A DNA stretch of 64,000 bases from Nocardiopsis composta (GCF_014200805.1 NZ_JACHDB010000002.1:1178001-1242000), one strand, 5' to 3'; shown: positions 31,817 through 41,245, numbered from the stretch's first letter. Notes: generated by a model not told the origin, from the letters alone. Made by a program: numbers and translations.

Positions 31817-33535
31817 ATGGGGCGCATGCCCTCCCCGGAACCCCGGCCGCCCCACCGCGACGAGGCGGGAGCGGCCCGACGGCCGGACGCCCGCATCGCC
31901 AGGGCCAGAGACGCCGACGACCACCTTTCGGGCACGGTCCCGGACGCCGCCTCCACGGTGTTCGCCGACGCCCGGGAGGCACTGGCCTGGTTCGACGCCG
32001 AGTGCGACGACCTCATCGCCGCCGTGTACGGCGACCACGGCCCCGCCGCCGTCCACCTCCCCGCCTACCTGGCCGCCTACCTGCGGCGCCGGGGCAGGAC
32101 GCGGGAGGGCATCGAGATCCAGACCCGGGCCCGCGATGCGAGCCGGCGGATCGGCGACCGCAACGCCGAGGCCGTGTCCTGGAACAACCTGGGCAACGCC
32201 CTGCACGACGCGTGCAGATTCGACGAGGCGGTCCACGCCCACACGACCGCCCGCGAGCTGCACCGCGAGCTGGGCGACGCCGAAGGCGAGGCCATGGCCT
32301 GGAACAACCTCGGCAACTCCCTCCGGGCCGTGCACCGGTTCTTCGACGCGGTCGAGGCGCACACCGCCGCCCGCGACATCTACCGGCGGACCGGGAACCG
32401 CACCGGCGCGGCCGGCGCGTGGAACAACCTGGGCAACGCGCTGCGGGAGATGCGGCTGCTGGAGGACTCCGCGCACGCCCACACGACCGCCCGCGACCTC
32501 CACCGCGAGCTGGGCGACGCCGAGGGCGAGGCCGTGGCCTGGAACAACCTCGGCACCTCACTGCGCCACCTGGGCAGGGCCGAAGAGGCGATCGAGGCCT
32601 ACCGGCGGGCCCTCGGCCTCTACCGGCGGACCGGGGACGACGCCGGCGCGGCCGGGGCGTGGAACAACCTGGGCAACGCCCTGCAGGACACCCGCGGCTT
32701 CGACGAGGCGATCGAAGCCCACACGGCCGCCCGCGAGCTGCACCGGCGACTGGGCGACCCGCACGGCGAGGCCATGGCCTGCTACAACCTCGGCAACACG
32801 CTGAGGGAACTGGACCGGACCAACGACGCGGTCCGGGCCTACCGCGACTCCGTCGGCCTCTACCGGCGGACCGGGGACCACCGCAACGAGTCCGAGGCGT
32901 GGAACAACCTCGGCAACACCCTGGAGCAGGGCAACAGGGGAGGGGAGGCGGTCCACGCCTTCGAGCGGGCCCGCGACCTCGCCCGGCGGGCCGGCGACAC
33001 CCGGAGCGAGGCCATGATGTGGAACAACCTCGGCGGCGCCCTGAAGCGGGCCGGCCGGGTGGACGAGGCCGCCCGGGCGCTGGAGCGGGCCTGCGACCTC
33101 GGCCTGCGCAGCGGGGACCGCGGCGAGGCCGCCAAGGCGTGGAACAACCTCGGCAACCTGCTGGGGGAGGCGGGGCGCGGCGCCGACGCCGTGCAGGCGC
33201 TCGCCCGCGCCCAGGACCTCTACCGGCACGCGGGCGACCGCGGAGGCGAGGCCATCGCCTCCTTCAACCTCGCCAACACCCTGGACGAGGAGGGGGACCG
33301 GACCGGGGCCGTCCATGCCTACACCCGCTCCTGCGACCTCTTCCGGGAGGCCGGGGAGCGCCGGTACGAGGCGATGGCCTGGAACAACCTCGGCCTGGTC
33401 CTGGGGGAGGAGGACCGGCCCGCCGAGGCCGTGCACGCCCTGGAGCAGGCCGCCCGGGCGTACCGGGACTCCTGGGACCCCGAGGGCCTCGCCGGGGCCG
33501 AGGCGGAACTGGAGCGGCTGCGGCGGCTGCTGTGA
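31817..33535 (+). CDS. TPR-repeat protein, eleven 40-residue repeats
   Basis: A 572-residue protein. From about residue 110, eleven consecutive 40-residue units each begin with a GD-type turn and carry a core like AWNNLGNAL, followed by a second helix ending AR(D/E)L(H/Y)R. These are TPR-like units of the class found behind NB-ARC/SARP regulators. The segment EALAWFDAECDDLIAAV (about 54-70) is the usual junction just before such repeats, but no NB-ARC or DNA-binding domain is present, so it looks like the repeat half of an AfsR-type protein standing alone. It should be a protein-binding scaffold. Neighbouring repeats share long DNA identity, so copy number may vary. Start uncertain (31817 or 31826). 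Confidence 0.88.
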   Translation: MGRMPSPEPRPPHRDEAGAARRPDARIARARDADDHLSGTVPDAASTVFADAREALAWFDAECDDLIAAVYGDHGPAAVHLPAYLAAYLRRRGRTREGIEIQTRARDASRRIGDRNAEAVSWNNLGNALHDACRFDEAVHAHTTARELHRELGDAEGEAMAWNNLGNSLRAVHRFFDAVEAHTAARDIYRRTGNRTGAAGAWNNLGNALREMRLLEDSAHAHTTARDLHRELGDAEGEAVAWNNLGTSLRHLGRAEEAIEAYRRALGLYRRTGDDAGAAGAWNNLGNALQDTRGFDEAIEAHTAARELHRRLGDPHGEAMACYNLGNTLRELDRTNDAVRAYRDSVGLYRRTGDHRNESEAWNNLGNTLEQGNRGGEAVHAFERARDLARRAGDTRSEAMMWNNLGGALKRAGRVDEAARALERACDLGLRSGDRGEAAKAWNNLGNLLGEAGRGADAVQALARAQDLYRHAGDRGGEAIASFNLANTLDEEGDRTGAVHAYTRSCDLFREAGERRYEAMAWNNLGLVLGEEDRPAEAVHALEQAARAYRDSWDPEGLAGAEAELERLRRLL

Positions 33536-33567
33536 GCGGCGGCCCCGTGCGGCCGGGGCCGTCCCGC

Positions 33568-34593
33568 TCAGGGCGCCTGCGCGGCGCCGCCGGCGAAGGA
33601 GAGCAGGATCCCGGCGGTCCGCGGCGGGTCCTCCAGCATGGGCGAGTGCCCGATCCCGGGGAGCAGCTCGACCCGCGCGCCCGGGACGGCGCGGTAGTCG
33701 GCGGCGGAGGCGGCGGCGCGCCACCGGCGGTCGTCCTCGCCGAAGACCACCAGCAGCGGCTCGCCGAGGCCGGCCAGCCGGTCGGGGAGCGCCCGCTCCG
33801 CCAGGTAGTCGTCGGCCGCCCGCGAGGTCGCGGTGAGCGAGCGGTAGGTCATGCCGCGCACGTCGTCGACGAGCTCCTGCGGGGGCCCGTACCCGGGGCG
33901 GCTGAACGCGGTCTCCAGTCCACGGCGGACGACGCCGTCGGTCCGCACCCGCCACAGCAGCTGCCCGACGACGGGGGTGGACAGGAGCCGGCCGACGAAC
34001 CCGTCCGAGACGAAGGCGCCCAGGCGGGGCCCGGAGCCGATGAGCGCGAGCCCGGTGACCAGGCCGGGCCGCTGCTCGGCGAGCGCGGTGGCGACCGAGC
34101 CGCCGGTGGAGTGGCCGACCAGCACGGCGCGCCGCACGCCGAGCCGGTCCAGCACCTCGCCGACCAGGCGCCCCTGCTCCGGGATCGCGTAGCCCCCGCC
34201 GGCCGGTTTGGCCGACCGGCCGTGCCCGAGCAGGTCGACCCGGATGACGCGGTGGGACTCGGCCAGCGCCGGAACCAGCGGATCCCACCAGCGGGCCGAC
34301 CCGGCGAGCCCGTGCACGAGCACCAGCGCCGGAGCGCCGCGGGGGCCGTCCTGGTGCACCTGGACGCCCCCGCCGTCCAGGTGCAGCACGAGATCCCCCG
34401 CGGCGCCGGCGCTCTCCCGCGACACCGCGACCGCGTTCGCCAGCAGCAGCCCCGCGGTCGCGAGGACGGCGGCGGCCAGGAGCCAGCGGCGGAGCCCCGG
34501 GCGTCCCGCCCCCGGCCGCCCGGAGGCGGGGCGCGGACCGGCGCCGTTCGGCCGGCGAGAGGCATCGGACCCTGAGAAAGAGGAAGCGGACAT
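33568..34593 (-). CDS. Membrane-anchored alpha/beta hydrolase
   Basis: A 341-residue protein. Residues about 36-57 (WLLAAAVLATAGLLLANAVAV) form one membrane segment or an uncleaved signal anchor; the catalytic domain follows, probably outside the cell. Motifs: oxyanion loop VHGLAGSARWWDPL, strand-5 DLLGHGRSAKP, nucleophile GHSTGGSVATAL, acid in VFGEDDRRW and histidine in GIGHSPMLEDP. Substrate unknown: ester, epoxide or lactone hydrolysis, or haloperoxidase-like. It converges on the TPR gene with a 32-bp gap. The ATG at 34593 is the only sensible start but lacks a clear ribosome binding site. Confidence 0.85.
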   Translation of the reverse strand: MSASSFSGSDASRRPNGAGPRPASGRPGAGRPGLRRWLLAAAVLATAGLLLANAVAVSRESAGAAGDLVLHLDGGGVQVHQDGPRGAPALVLVHGLAGSARWWDPLVPALAESHRVIRVDLLGHGRSAKPAGGGYAIPEQGRLVGEVLDRLGVRRAVLVGHSTGGSVATALAEQRPGLVTGLALIGSGPRLGAFVSDGFVGRLLSTPVVGQLLWRVRTDGVVRRGLETAFSRPGYGPPQELVDDVRGMTYRSLTATSRAADDYLAERALPDRLAGLGEPLLVVFGEDDRRWRAAASAADYRAVPGARVELLPGIGHSPMLEDPPRTAGILLSFAGGAAQAP

Positions 34594-34995
34594 GCGCCCA
34601 CCATCGCCGCCACCGGGCCCCGCCGGATTGGACGAATGTTCGCCCGGCCCCGCCCGGGGCGGTGTCTTCGACGCCGCGGGCCTGCTCGGAGCGCTCTGAG
34701 AGGCTGTCGGGCATCCGGCCGGTCCCCCGGTGCGGCCCCGCCTTGCGCCTCTCCGCTCACCTGCGGCGCGGCCGGCCCGCGCCGGAGGCGGCAACCGCCC
34801 GCCCTCGTCGATCTCGGCGCTGCGGTGGGGCGGCACGCAGCCCTGGGGGGAGGGGCCCGCTGAGCCTCCAGGGTCCCGGTCCCGTCTCCGGCGGGCTCCG
34901 ATGGAGCCGCAGTGTGGGGGTCGGCGCGGGACGAGAGGGGCCGCAGGGTCCCGCTTCCCGCCGTCCCCGCCCCGCCGGCGATCTAGCATGAAGGG
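34594..34995. other. 402-bp intergenic region
   Basis: Divergent promoter region between the hydrolase (start 34593) and the AraC-type regulator (start 34996). I see no gene, convincing palindrome or repeat here. The ribosome binding site of the regulator is weak. Confidence 0.5.
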
Positions 34996-35838
34996 ATGCA
35001 GGCCACCTGGCACGACCGCCGCGGCGTCGCCGTGTGGGACGTCGCGCGCCCGGCACGGCCCGGCCGGGTGCCCGGCGTCGACATGGCGGGGTTCCGCGAC
35101 CGCGGCGCCTCCCCGGCCGGCCACCGGGTGGTCCCGCACCCGGGCGTCACGCTGGTGGTGGAGTTCGGCGCCGGCCCGCTCCTGGTGGAGCACTCCGCCG
35201 GGCGGGAGCACCGGGGGAGCCTCGTCGCCGGGCCCGGCTTCGGCGCCGGCGCGGTCCGGGTGCGCGGCGAGCGCTTCGAGGCCGTGCAGGTACGGCTCTC
35301 CCCTCCGGCGGCACGCGCGATCCTGGGCGCCTCCCCGGCCGAATCGGGCGGCGCCGTGCTCGCCCTGGACGACCTGTGGGGCCGGGAGGCGGAACGGGTC
35401 CGCGAGCGGCTGGCCGGCGCCCCCTCGTGGGAGGAGCGCTTCGCGCTGGTGGAGGCGGTGCTCGCCCGCCGGGGCGAGGCGGCGGAGCCGGTGGACCCGG
35501 AGGTGGCCCGGGCATGGGAGCGGATCCTCGCCGCCCGCGGCCTGGTCCGGGTCGAGGACCTGGCGGCCGAGGTCGGGTGGAGCCGCAGGCGCCTGTGGTC
35601 CCGGTTCCGCTCGCAGATCGGCCTGCCGCCCAAGCGCGCCGCGCGGCTGGTCCGCTTCGACCGCGCCGCCCACCGCCTGGCCGCGGGCGAGGAGGCGGCC
35701 CGGGTAGCCGCGGAGGGCGGCTACAGCGACCAGTCCCACCTGCACCGCGACGTCGCGGAGTTCACCGGTGCGACCCCCGCGGCCGTGGCCGGCGAGCCCT
35801 TCCTGGCGGTGGACGGCATCGCATGGTCCGGCCGCTGA
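34996..35838 (+). CDS. AraC-family transcriptional regulator
   Basis: A 280-residue protein with a cupin-like N-terminal half (residues about 1-130, with PHPGVTLVVEFGAGPLLVEH) and two C-terminal helix-turn-helix units. VRVEDLAAEVGWSRRRLWSRFRSQIGLPPKRAARLVRFDRA and GYSDQSHLHRDVAEFTGATPAAV fit the AraC signature. It is likely an activator of nearby or distant genes; ligand and targets are unknown. Divergent from the hydrolase at 33568, convergent with the MMPL gene. Confidence 0.9.
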   Translation: MQATWHDRRGVAVWDVARPARPGRVPGVDMAGFRDRGASPAGHRVVPHPGVTLVVEFGAGPLLVEHSAGREHRGSLVAGPGFGAGAVRVRGERFEAVQVRLSPPAARAILGASPAESGGAVLALDDLWGREAERVRERLAGAPSWEERFALVEAVLARRGEAAEPVDPEVARAWERILAARGLVRVEDLAAEVGWSRRRLWSRFRSQIGLPPKRAARLVRFDRAAHRLAAGEEAARVAAEGGYSDQSHLHRDVAEFTGATPAAVAGEPFLAVDGIAWSGR

Positions 35839-36078
35839 ACGGCCGGCCGCGGTCCGCACCCCGGTGCCGCGGCGGCCCGCGCCGACCCGGAGCGGCCGTC
35901 CGCGCCGGGCGGCCGCACCCGCGCCCTCCCCGGCGGAGCGCGGGCGGCCCGGCGCCGGCCGCCCGCCGGGGGAGGGCCGGCGCGGGCCGGACCGCGCGGG
36001 CGGTGCCCCCGCACGGGCGCGGCGGGCCGGCGGGGAAGGGAGCCCCGGGACCGGGGGCAGGGGTCCCGGGGGCCCGGC

Positions 36079-38265
36079 TCAATGGGTGAGGGAGCCGTCG
36101 GCGGCCCGCTCGGCGGCGGGGGCCGGCTCCGCGGGGGCGGCGCGGCGCCCGCCGAACGGCCACCACCAGGCGCGGTCGCCGAGGATGCTCATCGCCGCCG
36201 GGACCAGCAGCATCCGGATGACGGTGACGTCCAGCAGCACGGCCGTGGCCAGCCCGACGGCGATCATCTTGACCGCGACCTCGGGGTTGGGCACGAACGC
36301 CAGGAAGACGCAGATCATGATGAGCGCCGCCGAGGTGATCACCCGCGCGGTGGAGGAGACGCCGGCCACCAGGGCGCGGTGGCTGTCGCCCGGCCCGCGG
36401 TACTCCTCGCGCACCCGGGACATCAGGAAGACCTCGTAGTCCATGGAGAGGCCGAAGAGGATGGCGAACAGGAACAGCGGCACGTAGGAGACGACCGGCA
36501 GGCCCGGCTGGAGGTCGAGCAGCCCGGCGCCCCAGCCCCACTGGAAGACCGCGACGATGACGCCGTAGGCGGCGCCCACCGACAGCAGGTTGAGCACGGC
36601 CGCCTTCAGCGGCAGCAGGACCGACCGGAACATCGCCGCCAGCAGCACGATCGAGATGGCCACCACCGCCAGGATGAACACCGCCAGCCGCGCCGAGACG
36701 GTGTCGGAGAGGTCGATCAGGGTCGCGGTGTGCCCGCCGACGAGGATCTCGGCGCCGGGGTGGCCGGCCTCGACGCCGGGGACCACCTCGCCGCGGAGCT
36801 CGTGCACCAGGTCGGCGGTGCGCTGGTCGCCGGGGCCGGTGGTGGCGACGACGGCGACCACCGCCGCGTCGCCCGCCTCGTTCACCTGCGGCGGGGCGGC
36901 GCCCTCCACCGAGCCGAGGTCCTCGGCCGCGGCGGCCAGGTCCTCGGCGACCGCCTCGGCGCCGGGGCCGCGGACCACCGCGAGCAGCGGGCCGTTGAGG
37001 CCCACCGCGAACTCCTCGGTGATCATGTCGTAGGACTCGCGGGCGGAGGTGCCGGGCTCCTTGGTGCCGTCGTCCGGCAGCCCCAGCCGCAGCGAGAGCA
37101 CCGGCAGCGCGACCACCACGAGCAGCAGGGTGCCCAGCGCGGCGAAGGTCCACGGCCGCCGGTCCACCCGGCCGATCCACCGGCCCCAGCCGCCCCGCCC
37201 GGCGGGCGGCTCGGCGCCGGGCTCGCGCCGCCCCAGCCGCCAGCGGTTCACCTTGGGGCCGAGCGCGGCGAGGATCGCCGGCAGCAGGGTCACCGCGGCG
37301 ACCACGGCGGTGGCCACGGTCAGCGACGCGGCGGCGCCCATCATCGCCAGGGTCGGCACACCGGTGAAGTAGAGCCCGAGCATGGAGGCGACCACGGTCG
37401 ACCCGGCGAACACCACCGCGTGCCCGGAGGTGGCGGTGGCCTGCGCGGCGGCGCGTACCCGGTCGGCGCCGCCGGCCAGCTCCTGGCGGTAGCGGACCAG
37501 CACGAACAGCGCGTAGTCGATGCCGGTGCCCAGCCCCAGCATGATCGCCACGATCTTGGAGACGTTGGGGAAGTCGACGAACCCGGAGGCGACCGTGACC
37601 AGCAGGATCCCGGACACGATGCCGACCACCGCGGTGACCACCGGCACCCCGGAGGCGACCACCGAGCCGAACGCCAGGAACAGGATGACCAGGGCGGCCC
37701 CGATCCCGATCATCTCGGCGGCGCCGCCGGAGACGTTGCCCGCCTCGAAGGCGGCGAGCGGCCCGCCGATCTCGGCCTCCAGCCCGGCCTCGCGCAGCGG
37801 CTCGATCATCTCCTCCAGCGAGGTGAACTGCGCCGCGGTGAGCTCGTCGAAGCCGACCTCGTAGCGGACCGACACGATGATCGTGCTCAGGTCGTCGGAG
37901 GCGGTGCCCGCCCTCCCCTGCGAGGTGACCGGATCCTCCACCGAGTCGACCAGGCTGAACGCCTCCAGCTCGGCCACGGTGGAGCGGATCGCCTCGACCG
38001 CGTCCGGGTCGTCGGGTATGGGGCCGTCCGGGTCACGCACCACGACGACCGCCTCGCCCTTGTCCAGCGCGGGGAACTCCTCGGCCAGCGCGTCCGAGGC
38101 GTCCTGGGACTCCGCGCCGGGCACTCTGAGGCTGTCGGTGTAGTTGTCGAAACCGGTCTGCACGGCGGCCATGGCCAGGGCGCACAGCGCCAGCGCCCAG
38201 GCCAGGAACGTCAGGCGCACGTGCCGGGCGCAGGCCAGGCTGACCGAGTACAGGACGCGGGACAT
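36079..38265 (-). CDS. MMPL-family RND transporter
   Basis: A 728-residue export pump with a duplicated six-helix plan. The proton-relay motifs are GLGTGIDYALFVLVRYRQE (first half) and LFGLSMDYEVFLMSRVREEY (second half), each with the Asp-Tyr pair. Two periplasmic-side porter domains follow the first and seventh helices (about 35-170 and 390-520). Mycobacterial MmpL4/5 export siderophores. With an iron box about 165 bp upstream, shared with the divergent O-methyltransferase, siderophore export is a fair guess; lipid or drug export are alternatives. Two TTTCGCGA elements also lie in its promoter region. Confidence 0.92.
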   Translation of the reverse strand: MSRVLYSVSLACARHVRLTFLAWALALCALAMAAVQTGFDNYTDSLRVPGAESQDASDALAEEFPALDKGEAVVVVRDPDGPIPDDPDAVEAIRSTVAELEAFSLVDSVEDPVTSQGRAGTASDDLSTIIVSVRYEVGFDELTAAQFTSLEEMIEPLREAGLEAEIGGPLAAFEAGNVSGGAAEMIGIGAALVILFLAFGSVVASGVPVVTAVVGIVSGILLVTVASGFVDFPNVSKIVAIMLGLGTGIDYALFVLVRYRQELAGGADRVRAAAQATATSGHAVVFAGSTVVASMLGLYFTGVPTLAMMGAAASLTVATAVVAAVTLLPAILAALGPKVNRWRLGRREPGAEPPAGRGGWGRWIGRVDRRPWTFAALGTLLLVVVALPVLSLRLGLPDDGTKEPGTSARESYDMITEEFAVGLNGPLLAVVRGPGAEAVAEDLAAAAEDLGSVEGAAPPQVNEAGDAAVVAVVATTGPGDQRTADLVHELRGEVVPGVEAGHPGAEILVGGHTATLIDLSDTVSARLAVFILAVVAISIVLLAAMFRSVLLPLKAAVLNLLSVGAAYGVIVAVFQWGWGAGLLDLQPGLPVVSYVPLFLFAILFGLSMDYEVFLMSRVREEYRGPGDSHRALVAGVSSTARVITSAALIMICVFLAFVPNPEVAVKMIAVGLATAVLLDVTVIRMLLVPAAMSILGDRAWWWPFGGRRAAPAEPAPAAERAADGSLTH

Positions 38266-38341
38266 CGATCCCTCCGGGGATGGGGAGCCAAGCTGTCGGC
38301 ACGGAGCAAGCTCTCAGCCCGCGGCGGGCGGGCGCAAGGTG

Positions 38342-38376
38342 TTTCGCGACACGTTTCGCGAAATTATATTGCGAAA
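38342..38376. promoter_or_regulatory. TTTCGCGA-type inverted repeats upstream of MMPL
   Basis: TTTCGCGA occurs at 38342 and 38354. The second copy is mirrored by GCGAAA at 38371-38376 around the AT-rich core GAAATTATATT. It lies about 80-110 bp upstream of the MMPL start. A related element, TTTCGCGATATATTGTCGCGA, lies upstream of the ABC pair at 53229. This suggests one regulator for both, possibly the TetR at 48548. The binding protein is a guess. Confidence 0.55.
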
Positions 38377-38428
38377 TCCGGGTGCGGGCGAGAGGAGGAG
38401 GACGGTAATACTGGACATTGCACGCGTG

Positions 38429-38447
38429 TTAGGTGAGGCTTACCGAT
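38429..38447. promoter_or_regulatory. DtxR/IdeR-type iron box
   Basis: TTAGGTGAGGCTTACCGAT agrees with the 19-bp consensus TTAGGTTAGGCTAACCTAA at 15 positions. It ends 28 bp before the GTG start of the O-methyltransferase and lies 164 bp from the divergent MMPL start. Iron-loaded repressor should silence the methyltransferase and perhaps the exporter in iron-replete cells. Confidence 0.75.
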
Positions 38448-38475
38448 GCCGTTGATCGCAGGAAGTGAGGAACAC

Positions 38476-39531
38476 GTGAACCGGAACCCCCCTGAGCAGG
38501 GCCGCCCCGGCGGCACGGAGGCCGGCGCCGCCGAGGATCCGCGGGACGGCCTGATGCGGCTCCTGGTGGGGCCGTGGCTGTTCGGAGCGGTCGGCGCCGC
38601 GGTCCGCCTGGGCGTGCCCGACCTGCTCGCCGGCGGCCCGCGCACCGCCCGGGAGCTGGCCGCGGAGGTGCCCGCCGACCCGGAATCGCTCTACCGGCTG
38701 CTGCGGGTCCTGGTCTCGGCCGGCGTGCTCGCCGAGGCCGACCCCGGCACCTTCGCGCTGACCGGTCGCGGCGAGCTGCTCCGCTCGGAAGCGCCCGGGT
38801 CGCTGCGCCCGCTGGCGCTGCTGTACGGGGAGCGCTACTTCGCCCAGGCCTGGGAGCGGCTGCCGGAGGCGGTGCGCACCGGGGAGCGCGCGTTCGACCT
38901 GGCCCACGGGCGCAGCGTCTTCGACTTCCTGGCCGCCCACCCCGAGGAGGCGGCCCGCTACACCGAGGGCATCGCCGCGGGCAGTGCCTTCCTGCACGAG
39001 GTCCCCGGCGCGTTCGCCTTCCCGGACAAGGCCCGGGTGGTCGACGTGGGCGGCGGCGACGGCGGCCTGCTCGCCTCGGTGCTGCGCGCCCACCCGGGCA
39101 CCACCGGGGTGCTGCACGAACTCCCGGCGGCCGCCGCCGAAGCCCGGGAGACCCTGGCCGACCTGGTCAGCCAGGGCAGGTGCGAGGTGGCGGTCGGCGA
39201 CTTCACCGAGGCCGTCCCGGAGCACGGCGACGCCTACCTGCTCTGCCGGGTGCTGCACAACTGGGATGACGCGGCCTGCCGGGCGCTGCTGTCCCGGTGC
39301 GCGCGGGCGATGGAACCGGGCGGGGCGGTGCTCATCCTGGAGCGGGTGCTGCCCGACGACGCCTATCCGCAGCTCTCCCTCGCCTTCGACCTGCACATGA
39401 TGGTGATGACCCGGGGCCGGGAGCGGACCCTGGCGGAGTACCGGGACCTGCTGGGCGCCGCGGGGCTGCGCCTGGACGAGGTGCGCGGGCTGGCCTCGGA
39501 GATGTCCCTGCTGGTGGCCCGGGCCGAGTAG
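38476..39531 (+). CDS. O-methyltransferase (family 2, AcrO/TcmN-like)
   Basis: A 351-residue small-molecule O-methyltransferase. An N-terminal winged-helix dimerization domain (about 18-100, LGVPDLLAGGPRTARELAAEV) precedes the SAM domain: VVDVGGGDGGLLASVLRAHP is motif I, VAVGDFTEAVPEHGDAYLLCRVLHNWDDAACRALL carries the catalytic His (LHNWDD), and GGAVLILERVLPDD is motif III. Such enzymes methylate phenols. I start at GTG 38476, preceded by GGAAGTGAGGA; an ATG at 38446 would overlap the iron box. Substrate is probably the phenolic cap of the second siderophore locus. Ends in a strong bidirectional terminator. Confidence 0.9.
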   Translation: MNRNPPEQGRPGGTEAGAAEDPRDGLMRLLVGPWLFGAVGAAVRLGVPDLLAGGPRTARELAAEVPADPESLYRLLRVLVSAGVLAEADPGTFALTGRGELLRSEAPGSLRPLALLYGERYFAQAWERLPEAVRTGERAFDLAHGRSVFDFLAAHPEEAARYTEGIAAGSAFLHEVPGAFAFPDKARVVDVGGGDGGLLASVLRAHPGTTGVLHELPAAAAEARETLADLVSQGRCEVAVGDFTEAVPEHGDAYLLCRVLHNWDDAACRALLSRCARAMEPGGAVLILERVLPDDAYPQLSLAFDLHMMVMTRGRERTLAEYRDLLGAAGLRLDEVRGLASEMSLLVARAE

Positions 39532-39554
39532 CCCGGCCCCCGGCGGGGACACCG

Positions 39555-39603
39555 CCGGAGGCGCGGCACCGCCGGTTCCGGAACGGCGGTGCCGCGCCTC
39601 CGG
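39555..39603. terminator. Bidirectional hairpin between convergent genes
   Basis: A 20-bp perfect stem, starting CCGGAGGCGCGG at 39555-39574 and completed at 39584-39603, with a 9-nt loop, separates the O-methyltransferase from the convergent aryl-AMP ligase. It is one of the strongest hairpins in the window and should stop transcription from both sides. Confidence 0.85.
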
Positions 39604-39652
39604 CCGCCCGGCGGATTCGGCGGCGGGGAGGGCGGGCCCCCCGCGTCCCGGG

Positions 39653-41245
39653 TCAGCCGAGGAGGCGCTGGAGCATCAGCTTCCGGCTCGGCTTGCCCAG
39701 GGCGGTGCGGGGCAGCTCGTCCACCGCCTCCACCCGGTCGGGCAGCTTGTAGGCGGCCAGGCCGAGGCGGGTGAGGAAGTCGCGCAGACCGGCCAGCGAC
39801 GGGGGCTCGCCCTCCGGGACCACGCAGGCGCAGACCCGCTCGCCGAGCACGTCGTCGGGCACCCCCACCACCAGCACGTCGCGCACGTCCGGGTGGGCCA
39901 GCAGGTGCCCCTGGACCTCCTCGGCCGCGACCTTCTCGCCGCCCCGGTTGATCTGCTCCTTGACCCGCCCCTCGAACACCACGTGCCCGCCGGGCAGGAT
40001 CCGCACCAGGTCGCCGGTCCGGTAGAAGCCGTCCGGGGTGAACGCCACCGCGTCGTGCCCGGGGGAGCGGTAGTAGCCGCGGACCGTGTAGGGGCCGCGG
40101 GCCAGCAGCTCGCCGACCTCGCCCGGGGCGACCTCCCGGTCGGCCTCGTCGACCACGCGCACCTCGTCGGCGGGCGAGGCCGGCCGGCCCTGCGAGACGG
40201 TCCGCAGCTCATCGGGGTCGTCGTCGCGGACGAACCCGATGAGCCCTTCGGCCATGCCGAACATCTGCTGCAGCCGGCAGCCCAGCGCCGGCTCGACCGC
40301 CTTGGCCGCCTCCTCGCCGAGCTTGGCCCCGCCGACGGCGACCCGGCGCAGGCTGGACAGGTCGTGCCCGGTCCACTCGGCCTCCTCCACCCACAGCGCC
40401 GCCATCGACGGCACCAGGCCGACGTCGGTCACCCGCTCGGCCTCGACGAGCGGGAAGGCGGACTCGGGGTCCAGGCCGGGGGCGAGCACCAGGGTCCCGC
40501 CGGCGATGAACGCCGCCAGCATGCCGTGGGTCATCGTCCAGTTGTGCGCGATGGGCAGGCCCACCATGGTCACCGTGCCGGCGCCGAACGGTATGGCCTC
40601 GGCCATCGCCCGCCCGCTGCAGGCCCAGTCGTCGTGGGTGCGCGGGACCAGCTTGGGCACCCCGGTGGTGCCGCCGGACAGCAGCAGCAGCGCGAGGTCC
40701 TCCGCGGCGGGGGAGGGGAGCGGGACGGGGTCGGCGTCCGCCTCGGACAGCGCGGTGAACCCGCCCGGGTCGCCGTCCACGATCACCCTGCGCAGCCCGG
40801 GGACCTCGGCCTGCACCTCGCGGGCCAGCTCCCGGTTGTCGAAGGAGCCGTCGCGCTCGGCGGTGATGTAGGCGGCCGCCCCGGTGAACGAGCAGAAGTG
40901 CGCGATCTCGGCGAAGCGGTGCGCCGGCATCGCGATCACCGGCGGGGCGCCCAGGCGCAGCAGCGCGAAGACCACCGCGACGAAGGAGGGGCGGTTGGGC
41001 AGCTGGACGACGACCCGGTCGCCGGCGGCGATGCCCAGCCGGTGCAGGCCGGCGGCGAGCCGGTCCACCCTGCGGTCCAGTTCGCGGTAGCTCCACCGCC
41101 GGCCGCCGGCGACCAGGGCGGTGCGGTCGCCGTACCGCTCGGCCCAGCCGCGCAGCAGGTCGCCCAGGGGGACGCCCTGCCACAGGCCCTCCTCGCGGTA
41201 CCGGTCGGCGAACTCCTTCGACCAGGGGACACGGCCTTCGGTCAT
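39653..41245 (-). CDS. Second aryl-acid AMP ligase (DhbE/EntE-like)
   Basis: A 530-residue stand-alone adenylation enzyme, paralogue of the ligase at 1523. Motifs: LLLLSGGTTGVPKLVPRTH, LPIAHNWTM, MFGMAEGLIGFV, YRTGDL and C-terminal TALGKPSRK with the adenylation lysine. Compared from memory with DhbE, the position of Ser240 is His (HNWTMTHG) and that of Val337 is Ile. This differs from both dihydroxybenzoate and salicylate enzymes, so it may use another aryl acid. The cognate aryl carrier protein is not in this locus. It lies 70 bp after the thioesterase gene (41316) and is probably transcribed with it from the iron-box promoter. Confidence 0.9.
   Translation of the reverse strand: MTEGRVPWSKEFADRYREEGLWQGVPLGDLLRGWAERYGDRTALVAGGRRWSYRELDRRVDRLAAGLHRLGIAAGDRVVVQLPNRPSFVAVVFALLRLGAPPVIAMPAHRFAEIAHFCSFTGAAAYITAERDGSFDNRELAREVQAEVPGLRRVIVDGDPGGFTALSEADADPVPLPSPAAEDLALLLLSGGTTGVPKLVPRTHDDWACSGRAMAEAIPFGAGTVTMVGLPIAHNWTMTHGMLAAFIAGGTLVLAPGLDPESAFPLVEAERVTDVGLVPSMAALWVEEAEWTGHDLSSLRRVAVGGAKLGEEAAKAVEPALGCRLQQMFGMAEGLIGFVRDDDPDELRTVSQGRPASPADEVRVVDEADREVAPGEVGELLARGPYTVRGYYRSPGHDAVAFTPDGFYRTGDLVRILPGGHVVFEGRVKEQINRGGEKVAAEEVQGHLLAHPDVRDVLVVGVPDDVLGERVCACVVPEGEPPSLAGLRDFLTRLGLAAYKLPDRVEAVDELPRTALGKPSRKLMLQRLLG

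Noticed and set aside
38446-38478. ATG at 38446 as start of the O-methyltransferase
   Set aside because: It overlaps the iron box and has no ribosome binding site; GTG 38476 follows GGAAGTGAGGA.
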